Source: Natronolimnohabitans sp. A-GB9
Lineage (GTDB): Archaea; Halobacteriota; Halobacteria; Halobacteriales; Natrialbaceae
NCBI RefSeq assembly: GCF_030848565.1
Contig: NZ_JAVDDV010000027.1
Span: 1 to 36,887 of the forward strand
DNA: 36,887 bases
Reading direction: 5' to 3'
A model generated the notes under the pieces. The model had not been told where the DNA came from. It searched no databases and worked only from the letters and a program-made list of their open reading frames with translations. Positions 17,472 through 26,173 of this stretch are shown here, in pieces (within the stretch, counting starts at the first letter, position 1; each line of letters starts with the position of its first letter). Position numbers and translations under genes: made by a program.

Positions 17472-18434
17472 GTTCCGACTCGCTTTTCGTCGGCTATCGA
17501 GAGTCCCCGCGGCGCCGTCGATCCCGCGTGATCGACCCACACGTCGTGCGACGTCGGCCATCGTCTCGACGACGAGATCGGTCTCTGCGCGGCGCCGCTC
17601 GAGATGGGAGAGTATCGCCCGCATCCGGCGGTCGTCGCGTTCGCTCGTCAAGTTGTTGGGGTGGAGCCACATGTGAAAGATCCCATCGGACCTGGCCGCT
17701 TCGTCGATCCCCCGACAGGCGAGTTCGAGCATCGGATCGGTCCAGACTGACTCGGCGACGGTCCGAGCGGGCCCCTCGAAGCCGAAGAGAAACAGCGACG
17801 CCGGGACGTCGACCAGACCGTACTCGTCGATGTGGGGGTCGACCAGCAGTGACCGATCGCGAACGAGCGAGTCGAAGACAGCCCGGACGCCGTCTCTGTG
17901 TGGGGATCGGCCCCGATACGCTGAGAGGCCATACTCCGCCAGCACGTCCCGGTGGGCGACGTCGTTACGCGGATAGATGAACGAGTCGACGGTCTGGTCC
18001 CACTCGTCGGCGAGTTCGGTCGCACGCTCGAGTTCCGCGGCGGCGAGGTCGCGATCGGTCCGTTCGTCGCCGAAGAGGACGTGGGAAAACGAGTGGCTCG
18101 CGAACTCGTGGTCGGCGTCGGCCTCGAGGAGTGCGGTCACGAGATCCGGACAGAACCGCAGTTCCTCCCGGTCGGCCCAGGACGTCCGTTCACGCTCGAA
18201 CCAGCCCGGCGGCGCGGGATGGTCGTCGTGACGTCCGTCACAGTCCTCGAGCATGAGGTGGCCGACGACGGCCCACGTTGCGGGAACGTCGAACTCGTCT
18301 AAGAGTTCGAGCATCACGGTCCAGCCACGACGACCGGACTCGACCCGTTCGGACGGAGGGTCCTCGAAATCGTGAAACCCCCAGCCGAGTTCAGCATCAA
18401 GCGAGAGGACGACGCTACCCACGGCACCCACCAC
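17469..18434 (-). CDS. Polysaccharide deacetylase-like protein (NodB fold)
   Basis: A 321-aa protein of the carbohydrate esterase 4 fold, likely to remove N-acetyl groups from an amino-sugar polymer or intermediate. The first strand VVLSLDAELGWG (8-19) carries Asp13 in the place of the family's catalytic Asp, SHSFSH (113-118) gives metal ligands His114 and His118, and FIYPRNDVAHRDVL near 155 is the conserved RPPxG/FxYPxN-like motif 3. A late WLHPNNL is consistent with the last motif. There is no signal peptide, so it acts inside the cell or on a lipid-linked precursor. It is 190 bp upstream of, and on the same strand as, the oxidoreductase operon. Its stop codon is the first three bases of the repeated element. 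Confidence 0.87.
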   Translation of the reverse strand: MVGAVGSVVLSLDAELGWGFHDFEDPPSERVESGRRGWTVMLELLDEFDVPATWAVVGHLMLEDCDGRHDDHPAPPGWFERERTSWADREELRFCPDLVTALLEADADHEFASHSFSHVLFGDERTDRDLAAAELERATELADEWDQTVDSFIYPRNDVAHRDVLAEYGLSAYRGRSPHRDGVRAVFDSLVRDRSLLVDPHIDEYGLVDVPASLFLFGFEGPARTVAESVWTDPMLELACRGIDEAARSDGIFHMWLHPNNLTSERDDRRMRAILSHLERRRAETDLVVETMADVARRVGRSRGIDGAAGTLDSRRKASRN

Positions 18435-18722
18435 CGGACATAACCCGATGTGCGCGTCTCATACTCCCGATCCAGTCGAACGACCGGTTTTGTTATGGAT
18501 CTCCTTTCGGTCCCGCTGGTCGGCGTAACGACGGGTATATGTATCTTGCTCACACCCCTCATTGGAGTGTCCCGATACGGGTGTAACGACGACAAAACCG
18601 ACAGAAAACCAACTGAATCGTCCGAATACAGCGATCTGGTTCCCTGAAATCTCCCCATAACAAAGCGGTCATCTCGGGATTCCACGGACAGCAGGCGTTT
18701 CCGACGTCACACCTATCCAATC

Positions 18723-20315
18723 ATGAGCAGGTCTACCCCGACAGCCGAGCGAGCGTTCGTGCTCGGATTCGACGGTGTTCCGTGGCGACTCATCGAACAA
18801 TGGAGCGACGAGGGCGAACTCCCAAACTTCGCCCGGATGCGCGAGGAGGGTGCCGCCGGTATCCTCGAGAGCACACAGCCAGCGACGACACCACTGGCGT
18901 GGCCCTCCATCGCGACCGGCGTCTGGCCGGACAAACACGGCGTCTACGGCTTTCAAAATCTCTCGTCGGATTACACCCACGAGATGTATACGAGCCACGA
19001 TATCCAACAGCCGACGCTGTGGGAGCAGGTCACGCCTGCCCACGTCGGCAACGTGCCGATGACCTACCCTGCCCAGGAGATCGACGGCACGATGGTAACC
19101 GGGATGATGACGCCGTCGACGGAAAAGGAGTACACGCATCCACCCGAACTCAAAACTGAGATCGAATCCCGCGTTCCGGACTACGAGATCAGCCTCGACT
19201 ACCCCGACTACGCCGGTCGACTCGACGAGTTCGAGACGGCCGTCGACGAGATGCTCGCAAAGCGCCGCGAAGTGATGCGACTGCAGATGGACGAGGCCGG
19301 CGACGACTGGGAGCTGTTTTTCTTCGTCTTTACCGCACCCGACCGGTTCCAACATCTCGTCTGGGATATGGACCGGCTGCTCGACCACTACAAGAAACTC
19401 GACGATATCCTCGGCGAAGTGATGGCCTACACCGACGACCACGACGCCGACCTCTATACGGTCTCGGACCACGGGTTCGGTCCGCTCGAGGAACTCGTCT
19501 ACGTCAATCACATTCTCGAACAGGATGGCTACCTCTACGAACAGGAAGACGAAGGCGCCCGCGGCGCGCTCTCGAGTCTTGGGATCTCCCGGGACCGAAT
19601 CACGGACGCGCTCGATCGGGTCGGCATCTCGGAAGAGAAGATCGTCGACACGCTGCCCCGCTCGCTCGTCGACAGGGTCGCCGAGCAGATCCCCGGCGAC
19701 CACGCCCTCTACGACGTCGACTACGAACGGACCGTCGCGTTCGTCCACGGCGCTGGCTGTCTATACATCAACGACACCGAGCGGTTCGACAGCGGCGTCG
19801 TCGAGCCGAGCCAGGTCTCTGACCTAAAGACCGAACTCACCGACCTCTTCGAGTCGGTGACCGACGACGACGGCGAGGCGATGCTGACGGTGTTCGACGG
19901 CGACGAACTGTTCCCGACCGACGACGGGTCGCCGGACCTGATCGTCAACGGCCGGGGCGTCTACGAATCGCGCAACGGCCTCACCGACGAACCGACCGGC
20001 GACACCGGTACTTACGCGGCAAGCCACGGCAAGGACGGCATCGTGCTCTGTCGAGGTCCATCGATCGAGGACGGAGCGAATCTACGGGGTGCTCGAGTCG
20101 TCGACATCGCGCCGACACTGCTCCACGGTATCGGGGAACCGGTGCCGAAAAACGCCGACGGACGAGTGTTGTTCGACGCCTTCGACGAAGACGCCTCGCC
20201 GGCAGAGACGAAAGTCGAACGAACGACAGTCACACAGACCGAACGCGGCGAGGAAGTCGACGACGACTTCGACGACGTCGAAGATCGACTGAAGGGGCTC
20301 GGCTACATGGAATGA
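18723..20315 (+). CDS. Alkaline-phosphatase-superfamily hydrolase (phosphodiesterase-like)
   Basis: A 530-aa metal-dependent hydrolase of the type I phosphodiesterase/nucleotide pyrophosphatase branch. Metal ligand Asp17 lies in LGFDGVPW, the nucleophile Thr55 or Thr56 in PATTPLAWPSIATG, and further ligands in DRFQHLVWDMD (near 211-221) and VSDHGFG (near 246). There is no signal peptide or membrane helix, so it acts in the cytosol. Such genes recur in haloarchaeal glycan clusters, where they may cut nucleotide-sugar or lipid-phosphate bonds; the substrate here is unknown. The C-terminal 40 residues are acidic and end GLGYME. It is divergent from the deacetylase and followed at once by a hairpin. 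Confidence 0.88.
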   Translation: MSRSTPTAERAFVLGFDGVPWRLIEQWSDEGELPNFARMREEGAAGILESTQPATTPLAWPSIATGVWPDKHGVYGFQNLSSDYTHEMYTSHDIQQPTLWEQVTPAHVGNVPMTYPAQEIDGTMVTGMMTPSTEKEYTHPPELKTEIESRVPDYEISLDYPDYAGRLDEFETAVDEMLAKRREVMRLQMDEAGDDWELFFFVFTAPDRFQHLVWDMDRLLDHYKKLDDILGEVMAYTDDHDADLYTVSDHGFGPLEELVYVNHILEQDGYLYEQEDEGARGALSSLGISRDRITDALDRVGISEEKIVDTLPRSLVDRVAEQIPGDHALYDVDYERTVAFVHGAGCLYINDTERFDSGVVEPSQVSDLKTELTDLFESVTDDDGEAMLTVFDGDELFPTDDGSPDLIVNGRGVYESRNGLTDEPTGDTGTYAASHGKDGIVLCRGPSIEDGANLRGARVVDIAPTLLHGIGEPVPKNADGRVLFDAFDEDASPAETKVERTTVTQTERGEEVDDDFDDVEDRLKGLGYME

Positions 20316-20321
20316 CGTTCT

Positions 20322-20341
20322 CCCCAGGGCAAACGCTGGGG
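20322..20341 (+). terminator. Hairpin just after the phosphatase-superfamily gene
   Basis: CCCCAG and CTGGGG form a 6-bp stem with an 8-base loop starting seven bases after the stop codon, followed by GATTTACTCC. It is a plausible transcription end, though the following T run is weak. Confidence 0.45.
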
Positions 20342-20475
20342 ATTTACTCCGAGAGTGCTCGTGTCGACTGTTCTCGAATATTGTTAGCTCAGTAATACGT
20401 CAAGTCATAATTTTTCCACACAGTGTCTGTAGGTGTTATTTCCTCGTTGTGTTCGGTCGAACGGTGCTACATACA

Positions 20476-20521
20476 CGTAAACCACACTATAATTAAGGAT
20501 ACCAGTGATGTGTGGTTCACG
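20476..20521. promoter_or_regulatory. Inverted repeat around a TATA-like sequence
   Basis: CGTAAACCACAC (20,476-20,487) and GTGTGGTTCACG (20,510-20,521) are inverted copies with 11 of 12 bases matching, and between them lies CTATAATTAAGG. This is the layout of a promoter with an operator dyad. The nearest downstream gene candidate is the small ORF at 20,597. Confidence 0.45.
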
Positions 20522-20596
20522 TACGTATGCTGCGGTGGGTGTCGACACGGACGGTCACCGATGGACGACGCTCTCGCACATACGACATGTGAAAGT

Positions 20597-20833
20597 ATGT
20601 CACGAACCCAGGTGCTCTTCGGGGTTGGAATGGCAGCGATCGGAGCGAGCGCAGTCGTCAAGTCCACCGTGTGTTCGTCGAATCATCAGCAAAGCGACGA
20701 TCAGGCGGCACCGACTGAAACGACCGTTCCGCTCAGGAGCGACGACGATGAGTCCACGAGACGGCGGCTTCGGTCCCTTCGACACCGGTTCGAGCCGAAG
20801 CGATACATCGATCCGATGTTTCGATCCCCGTGA
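20597..20833 (+). CDS. Possible small membrane-anchored protein
   Basis: A 78-aa frame starting MSRTQVLFGVGMAAIGAS and ending in a basic tail (RRRLRSLRHRFEPKRYIDPMFRSP). Residues 5-21 are hydrophobic and could anchor it; the middle is Gln/Thr/Asp-rich. The frame is open further upstream, but the ATG at 20,597 gives the only sensible N-terminus. There is no clear ribosome-binding site. I do not recognise a family. It lies in an otherwise empty 868-bp gap with a TATA-like dyad 80 bp ahead, which favours it being real, but chance is possible. Confidence 0.4.
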   Translation: MSRTQVLFGVGMAAIGASAVVKSTVCSSNHQQSDDQAAPTETTVPLRSDDDESTRRRLRSLRHRFEPKRYIDPMFRSP

Positions 20834-21183
20834 CCGACGGCTCCGCGTCTCCGCCCTCGCGCTCCCGGTGATTCTCGACGCGACGGTCGGCTTCGTTACT
20901 CGAGTCCGGAAGTCCGAATCGGTCCGAAAATATCACTGATCGAATGCACTATCTCATCCTGACTCTCCGTTATTCGATTATTTACTAATATCGTGTCGCT
21001 ACCGAATCGAAACGATCAATCGGACTATGAAACAGTGCAGTCAGGATCCGGTCCTCATCGACCGCGAAACGGGATTCGAATCGGTCTCGGCAAGACGGGC
21101 CGTCAATATACTGGCGACACGACGACCAGGCACCACGGTATCGGCTCGAGTCACCAACCGATTCGAACGAGCGAGGAGCCACG
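20834..21183. other. Intergenic stretch before the second deacetylase
   Basis: About 350 bp with no gene I can support. A moderately AT-rich part is near 20,940-21,000. A TATA-like CAATATACT near 21,100 could serve the following gene. No RNA gene was found. Confidence 0.35.
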
Positions 21184-22206
21184 ATGACTAACGAGACGGG
21201 CCATAGAACCGAATCGCCTTCGCAAAGCCGCGGTGACGAGACGATCAATGAATCGACCGCGACGGGCGATCCCAGATACAGCGAGTTCCCGCGTGATCGA
21301 TCGCCGCTGCCGGGGGATTCGACGTTCGCGCTCTGTCTGACCCACGACGTCGATCGTCCCTACAAGGGGCTGCGGGCGCTGTACTACGCCACACAGGGAC
21401 GGCCGGGATATCACCTCCGAACGGTGTTCTCGTCGGCGAACCCCTACTGGCAGTTCGAGGAGATCATGGCCCTCGAAGACGAGTTGGGCGTTCGCTCCGC
21501 GTTTTACTTCCTGAACGAACAGCATCTGCTCGCCGAACGGCCGGTTCGCGACTGGGTCTCGCCCGCAAACTGGGTCCAGCACCTGGGTCGCTACGATATC
21601 ACCGCGCCCGAGATCGTCGACGCCGTTCGTGATCTCGACGACGGCGGCTGGGAAGTCGGGCTCCACGGCTCGTATCACACCGCGGACGATCGGACGCGAC
21701 TGCGCGAGGAGAAGACGACACTCGAAGACGTCCTCGAGCGACCGGTCGTCGGCTGTCGACAGCACCACCTGAACCTCTCGGTCCCCGAGACGTGGCGCCA
21801 CCACCGGGCGATCGGTCTCGAGTACGACACGAGTCTCGGTTCGGGAACGGAATGTGGATTCCACGCGGGATATCGGCCGGTACGGCCGTTCGACGACGAG
21901 TTTCTCGTCTTCCCGCTGACGATCATGGAGCAGGCACTCCCGAATCCGGGAACCCGACTCGAGGATGCACGCGAAACGTGTGACCGCCTCCTGATGGAAG
22001 CAGCCAAAAACGACGCCGTGATGACCGTGCTCTGGCATCCACGGTATTTCAACGAACGGGAGTTCCCCGGCTACCGCACGCTGTATCGGGAGCTCGTCGA
22101 GCGAGCGCTCGAGCTCGGCGCGTGGGTTGGTCCGCCACGTGAACTCTACACCGAACTACAGCGAACGGACGACGTGGAACGGCCCGATACTAGAGTGAGG
22201 CTATAG
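21184..22206 (+). CDS. Polysaccharide deacetylase-family protein
   Basis: A 340-aa protein with the NodB-type fold. After a polar N-terminus of about 45 residues, LCLTHDVDRPYKGL (50-63) carries the paired aspartates Asp55 and Asp57, GLHGSYH (159-165) gives metal ligands His161 and His165, and VVGCRQHHLNLSV follows at the motif-3 position. A final TVLWHPRYFNE matches the last family motif. The THDVD form is typical of a prokaryotic subgroup found in surface-polysaccharide clusters. There is no signal peptide. It differs clearly from the deacetylase at 17,469, so the two probably act on different intermediates. It converges with the DUF1616 gene, and a palindromic element lies in the gap. Confidence 0.88.
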   Translation: MTNETGHRTESPSQSRGDETINESTATGDPRYSEFPRDRSPLPGDSTFALCLTHDVDRPYKGLRALYYATQGRPGYHLRTVFSSANPYWQFEEIMALEDELGVRSAFYFLNEQHLLAERPVRDWVSPANWVQHLGRYDITAPEIVDAVRDLDDGGWEVGLHGSYHTADDRTRLREEKTTLEDVLERPVVGCRQHHLNLSVPETWRHHRAIGLEYDTSLGSGTECGFHAGYRPVRPFDDEFLVFPLTIMEQALPNPGTRLEDARETCDRLLMEAAKNDAVMTVLWHPRYFNEREFPGYRTLYRELVERALELGAWVGPPRELYTELQRTDDVERPDTRVRL

Positions 22207-22221
22207 TCGCTATCGCGTTTT

Positions 22222-22301
22222 ATACTGCCGGACAAAACCATTGTGAGCAGTCGCCGCTCCAGCCCGGAAAAATCTCTTCAGCGACTGCTGTCCGGCAGTA
22301 T
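22222..22301. repeat. Palindromic element 1 with ATACTGCCGGACA ends
   Basis: The ends ATACTGCCGGACA (22,222-22,234) and its exact inverse complement (22,289-22,301) bound 80 bp. Nested inside is another exact inverted pair, GCAGTCGC (22,247-22,254) and GCGACTGC (22,281-22,288). The ends nearly match those of the element at 31,183. It lies between two converging genes and could be a small non-autonomous mobile element or a two-way terminator. Confidence 0.7.
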
Positions 22302-22363
22302 GAGAGTCCGGAATCGTCTCGCAGTAACTGACATCGACGCTTCGATCCGGTCAGCGGTCACCG

Positions 22364-23599
22364 TCAGTCGTCGTCCTCGCCATCGTCGTCGGCTTCCTCT
22401 TCAGTCTCGTCATCGTCGTCGGCTTCCTCTTCAGTCTCGTCATCGTCGTCGGCTTCCTCTTCAGTCTCGTCATCGTCGTCGGCTTCCTCTTCAGTCTCGT
22501 CATCGTCGTCGGCTTCCTCATCATCACCGGCTTCGTCACCGTCGTCTACGTCGAGATCACCATCGATTTGCGACGCCGTCTCAGTGGACTCGGCCACGTC
22601 AGTCCAGAAGTAGGTATCACGATACGCGTTGTCGTTCGTCGGCGTGTCGGGAACCGACCCATCGTACAGTAGCACGGAGAACCGAACGGTTCCGTCGTCG
22701 GCCGTCGGCGTGATCTGCAATTCTTCGGTTTCGTTCTCGCCATCTGCGACCGTGACCTCCGTACTGTCGGTCGTCGTTCGCTCGAGCACCTCGCCGTCGT
22801 CGATCCATTGCTCTTGGACGACGATCGTGTACTCCGTCGACTCACCCTCTCGGTTTTCGATCGCTGCGGTGACCGTCGCCGTCTCGTTCGACTCGAGCGC
22901 ATTCGGATAGTCAGCAGCGACGAGTTCGCCCGATTCGTTCTCGGTGAGCAGTTGGAGATCCGTATACTCCTCGCCCTGTTGTGGAGCGATGAGTGCATAC
23001 CCGACGGTCGTTATCGCGATCAGAATGCTGAGGACGAGGACGATATTGACGGCGGTATGGAGTGTCGATTTCGTATCGAAGATCGCGCTGTGAGCAACTC
23101 TGAGTCGGCGTCCGAACTCGACCTGGTACCGTTGTGTGGGCGGGACGGCGAGCCGTCGGCCGACTGCGAGGGTGGCAGTGATTAGCGCGAAACAGCTCAC
23201 CGTTCCGACGACGGCACCGGTCGTGTAGCCCCACGGCGTCACTGCAAGCGCCAGCCCCAGAAGGGGAAGCAGCGCAACGCTCAAACCGAACGAGAGGGCC
23301 ACACGCTCGACGTCACTTACGTGTCGTACCTGTGCGATCCGAAGCGAAGACTCGGTGTCCGAGACGGGTGCCGCTCGCGGAAAGAGCAGCGAGACGGTGA
23401 CGTATCCGGGAACGAGAAACAACAGCGGAAACCCGACCGCTGCTCGAGCGACCGTCGACGAAACGTCGACGACCGCCAACAACACAGCCGCACCGATGAC
23501 GAACGCGGCAACACCGAACAAGTCGACCGGAGCGCTCGCGACGAGGTTGCTGTTTCGCCGCCGCAGGGCAGCAACCGGTTTGGTGAGAATGTCTTTCAT
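22364..23599 (-). CDS. DUF1616 membrane protein with acidic repeat tail
   Basis: A 411-aa membrane protein. Four hydrophobic segments in residues 24-160 and one near 185-208 (NIVLVLSILIAITTVGYALI) surround the typical DUF1616 start (PVDLFGVAAFVIGAAVLLAV, FLLVPGYVTVSLLFP). Residues 210-340 form a beta-rich domain with IENREGESTEYTIVVQEQW and FWTDVA, expected outside the membrane. The C-terminus is an acidic tail in which residues 367-406 are a perfect tandem repeat of ten residues (EADDDDETEE-like), from a 30-bp DNA repeat. DUF1616 proteins are common in archaeal surface-glycan regions but have no proven function. Convergent with the deacetylase and divergent from the PGF-CTERM gene. Confidence 0.85.
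   Translation of the reverse strand: MKDILTKPVAALRRRNSNLVASAPVDLFGVAAFVIGAAVLLAVVDVSSTVARAAVGFPLLFLVPGYVTVSLLFPRAAPVSDTESSLRIAQVRHVSDVERVALSFGLSVALLPLLGLALAVTPWGYTTGAVVGTVSCFALITATLAVGRRLAVPPTQRYQVEFGRRLRVAHSAIFDTKSTLHTAVNIVLVLSILIAITTVGYALIAPQQGEEYTDLQLLTENESGELVAADYPNALESNETATVTAAIENREGESTEYTIVVQEQWIDDGEVLERTTTDSTEVTVADGENETEELQITPTADDGTVRFSVLLYDGSVPDTPTNDNAYRDTYFWTDVAESTETASQIDGDLDVDDGDEAGDDEEADDDDETEEEADDDDETEEEADDDDETEEEADDDDETEEEADDDGEDDD
22381..22500. repeat. Four perfect 30-bp tandem repeats in the DUF1616 gene
   Basis: A 30-bp unit beginning CATCGTCGTCGGCTTCCTCT occurs four times without a mismatch and begins again at 22,501. Each unit codes for ten residues, so copy-number change would keep the frame. 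Confidence 0.95.
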
Positions 23600-23949
23600 T
23601 GGAACTGGTAATTATCGAGCGTTCAACTGAATCCGGTATTGTTACTTCTCGGTTACCGAATACGTCGTTCAGTTAGGACAGTCATTACTCCCGAACTCGT
23701 TTCTCGTCCGATAACGCAACGTACCCGTGACTCGTCCACGGTCGTACCGTCCGTCGAGTTCGGTATCGGCGCTCGAGACGGTCGCTGTCTCGTCACAGCT
23801 CTCGTGATCGTCAGTACAGTACGACGGAAATGGAATCGTAACAAAGTCGTCTGAATAGAACAACGGGGTATGGAGACGCGAATGGTTCAATGCATAGGTT
23901 TTCGGAGTGAAACGAATCTTCGGGACGGGCGGAGGCTTACGGTGTGGCC
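23600..23949. other. Divergent promoter region
   Basis: These 350 bp separate the starts of the DUF1616 and PGF-CTERM genes and must hold both promoters. TATA-like AT stretches occur near 23,634-23,645 (GGTATTGTTACTT) and 23,830-23,860. No gene or strong dyad was recognised. Confidence 0.35.
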
Positions 23950-25272
23950 ATGAGGAGGAGTTCGCTGTCCGTCGTCGCAATCGTTTTTCTGCTGGTGGTC
24001 AGTGGGACTGCCGGCGTCGCACAGCCGACTGGGATGGAAACCGACGTGGACGCACAACTGAGTACACAGTCGGCAGACAGCTACGTCGTCGAGCAGGGAG
24101 ACGTCTGTCAGGAGATCGAACCGTTGTCGACTAGCGAAACGGTCGAGTCGTTCTACGACTATCGAAACCACGACACAGAACCCGAAGGACTGTACAGTTC
24201 CTACGGCACAACACATCTCCAGGAAGACGAGACGAGCATCCTCTTCCTCCACGAAGGAACCGACGGGATGAGTCTCGTCATGGTCCACGACCAGCTCGAG
24301 GGAGACTCCGACGGCGGCTACGTAACGTTCGATATCGTCGGTCTCCCCGGCGAATCCGAGTGGGTCGTCGAGAACGACAACTACTCCGCCGAGACGAACA
24401 TCGACGAGTTCCACCGCGGCGACGGCTGGGCCGAGGCATCCTGGATCTGGCGTGGCGCTCGAACCGGCGGCGGCGCGATCCAGGGCGGACTCAACGACGA
24501 GTTCGGCGTGACGATACAGCCGGCGTTCAACGAGGATGCCCGCATCACGCACGAGAACCACGACCACCCCGATTCCGACTTCTACGACGAAGGCGAACTC
24601 GAGGACTGGGAGGTCCTCTCCGGTGACGCCGACGATCCCGACCGAACGACTCTCCCATCGCTCGAGGAGCCGGTCACGATTCGAACCGGCACGTGTGGTG
24701 ATCCGTCGGTGACGTACGATCGAACGGACGACGGAATTACCGCCAGTATCGACGGCGCAGCGGCCGACGACCAAATCGCGCTGCAGCCACCGTCCGGAAC
24801 GGCCGACAACGCTACCTTCGAAGCAGTCGAGGTGACCGGCGTCGACGGCTCCGGGACAATCGCGTTCGAAAACCAACAGCCAGCGGACCTGCCGGCGTCA
24901 CCACCTGGCGTCGAATCACTATCGTATCTGACGATGACCAGTGACGAAATAGAGGACGGATCGGCGACCGTAACGGTCAGCGTCGACGCGGCCCTCCTCG
25001 AGGAACACGGACTCGAGCCCGAAGACGTTGCACTCTACGGAGCGGACGGCGACGAGTGGATCGAAGGAGAGACGACGGTGAGCGACGAGTCTGGCGCGAC
25101 GTATCAGTTCACCGGTGAGGTCGCCTCGCTCGAGGCCGTGACCGTTGCGGAGCAACAGGAGCCAGAGTCCGAGTCCGAATCAGAGTTCCCGATGCCCGGG
25201 TTCGGCGTTCTGGGGGCGCTCGTGATGCTCCTCTTGGCTGCGCTGTGGGCAGTGCGAAGAACCGACGAATAA
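23950..25272 (+). CDS. Exported surface protein with PGF-CTERM anchor
   Basis: A 440-aa secreted protein. The ATG at 23,950 starts a Sec-type signal peptide (MRRSSLSVVAIVFLLVVSGTAGVAQ). The mature part is acidic; residues around 50-240 contain VCQEIEPLSTSETVESFYDYR and aromatic/Gly-rich beta text, and later parts look like immunoglobulin-like beta domains (VTYDRTDDGITASIDGAAADDQ; SATVTVSVDAALLEEHGLE). The end is a PGF-CTERM signal: a SESESE spacer, PMPGFG, a hydrophobic stretch LGALVMLLLAALWAV and basic RR. In haloarchaea this is cleaved by an archaeosortase (ArtA) and the protein is attached to a lipid. Two NNYSAE/NAT-like sequons could be glycosylated. It may be a target of the surrounding glycan genes. 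Function otherwise unknown. Confidence 0.85.
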   Translation: MRRSSLSVVAIVFLLVVSGTAGVAQPTGMETDVDAQLSTQSADSYVVEQGDVCQEIEPLSTSETVESFYDYRNHDTEPEGLYSSYGTTHLQEDETSILFLHEGTDGMSLVMVHDQLEGDSDGGYVTFDIVGLPGESEWVVENDNYSAETNIDEFHRGDGWAEASWIWRGARTGGGAIQGGLNDEFGVTIQPAFNEDARITHENHDHPDSDFYDEGELEDWEVLSGDADDPDRTTLPSLEEPVTIRTGTCGDPSVTYDRTDDGITASIDGAAADDQIALQPPSGTADNATFEAVEVTGVDGSGTIAFENQQPADLPASPPGVESLSYLTMTSDEIEDGSATVTVSVDAALLEEHGLEPEDVALYGADGDEWIEGETTVSDESGATYQFTGEVASLEAVTVAEQQEPESESESEFPMPGFGVLGALVMLLLAALWAVRRTDE

Positions 25273-26173
25273 TCGCACCACGTGACCGGGACAGGGGACG
25301 ATCAACAATACCGGTTACGACTCAAAACGAGATACCTGTCTCGCCGATGTAGGATCGAACCCTACAAGAGGATCTGCTCGTCGGTGAGGCACTCGCCGAC
25401 TATTCGTGGAAACTCGAGGATTCCAATCCTGAATGGTCGGCTCATGTGTGGATGCTCGCTTCAGGCACTGTCTAGATCCGTCGAGAAGCCGTTGTACAGC
25501 ATTCCCCGGGAGAATCATCGCACAGACCGTGGAACCCGAACGTGCTATCCGAAAAACGCCAGACGGGACGGTGTTACGGCAGATTTGAGTTTGCTGTAAC
25601 ACTGCTCTTTCGACGAGGTGATGCCATACGTTCTGTAGAGGCGTTCCAGCACAGGAATTCTCCCGATTCGGGGGTTCTGTTACGGCAAAAACCAAGTGAG
25701 AAAGAACGGGGGGTACCCATTGGAACTGCTGTTGATCGATCGAAGAGGGAAGAAACTACGTCGAACGGTAGTGCAACCTCGAGTGCGTATTCTGTGAGGC
25801 GGCCACTTGGTGTGCGGTTTGTTGGACTGGAGAACAGTGGCAGCCAGAGCACTGGAATAGAGTGTCGGTACTTCCCGAAGGTCGCTTCGTGAGTTGTGTT
25901 GAGTCACGGGAAACTCGAGCAAACGCTGATGTGGTAGCTGAGTGAAGGTCGAAATAGAGTTCACAGGTGAAGGAATCCGCGGTAAGAAGGCTGGGATACG
26001 CTGTTCTAGGCGAATGCTGTTGCTCGTTAGATCGGGCACCGGACCCCAATAGTATGGCCGTTACAGCGGCGACGGGGGTGTCCCCCTGTTGTCGATGAAG
26101 CGTAGAAGGTCTCGAGAGAAGCGCACGGACCTCACGGCTACAGCAGCGACTTCACGATCAGTCCGACGTCCGA
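25273..26173. other. Long gap of decayed sequence
   Basis: These 900 bp have no intact gene I can defend. GC is lower than in the neighbours and the open frames on both strands look like mirror shadows. A short + strand frame near 25,352-25,470 reads protein-like (EALADYSWKLEDSNPEWSAH) but has a stop just before it and no start. A hairpin (25,571-25,602) and repeats of TGTTACGGCA suggest remnants of an insertion element. No transposase motif survives that I can name. Confidence 0.4.
25571..25602. repeat. Hairpin with GTGTTACGGCA arms
   Basis: GTGTTACGGCA and TGCTGTAACAC pair over 11 bp with one G-T wobble and a 10-base loop. The arm sequence TGTTACGGCA recurs directly at 25,678-25,687, and CTGTAACGGC occurs inverted near 26,053-26,062. 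Confidence 0.6.

Noticed and set aside
18461-18632. A possible third copy of the palindromic element (CATACTCCCGATCC ... CGTCCGAATACAG) with a 9-bp inverted repeat inside (18,485-18,493 and 18,592-18,600)
   Set aside because: The end sequences match the two clear copies only loosely, and the arms do not pair with each other.
22381-22519. A CRISPR-like array
   Set aside because: The 30-bp units are directly adjacent without spacers and lie in frame within a coding region.
25350-25372. A tRNA T-arm-like sequence (GTAGG-GTTCGAT-CCTAC on the - strand)
   Set aside because: The stem is shifted by one base from the canonical arm and no acceptor, D or anticodon arm can be built around it.
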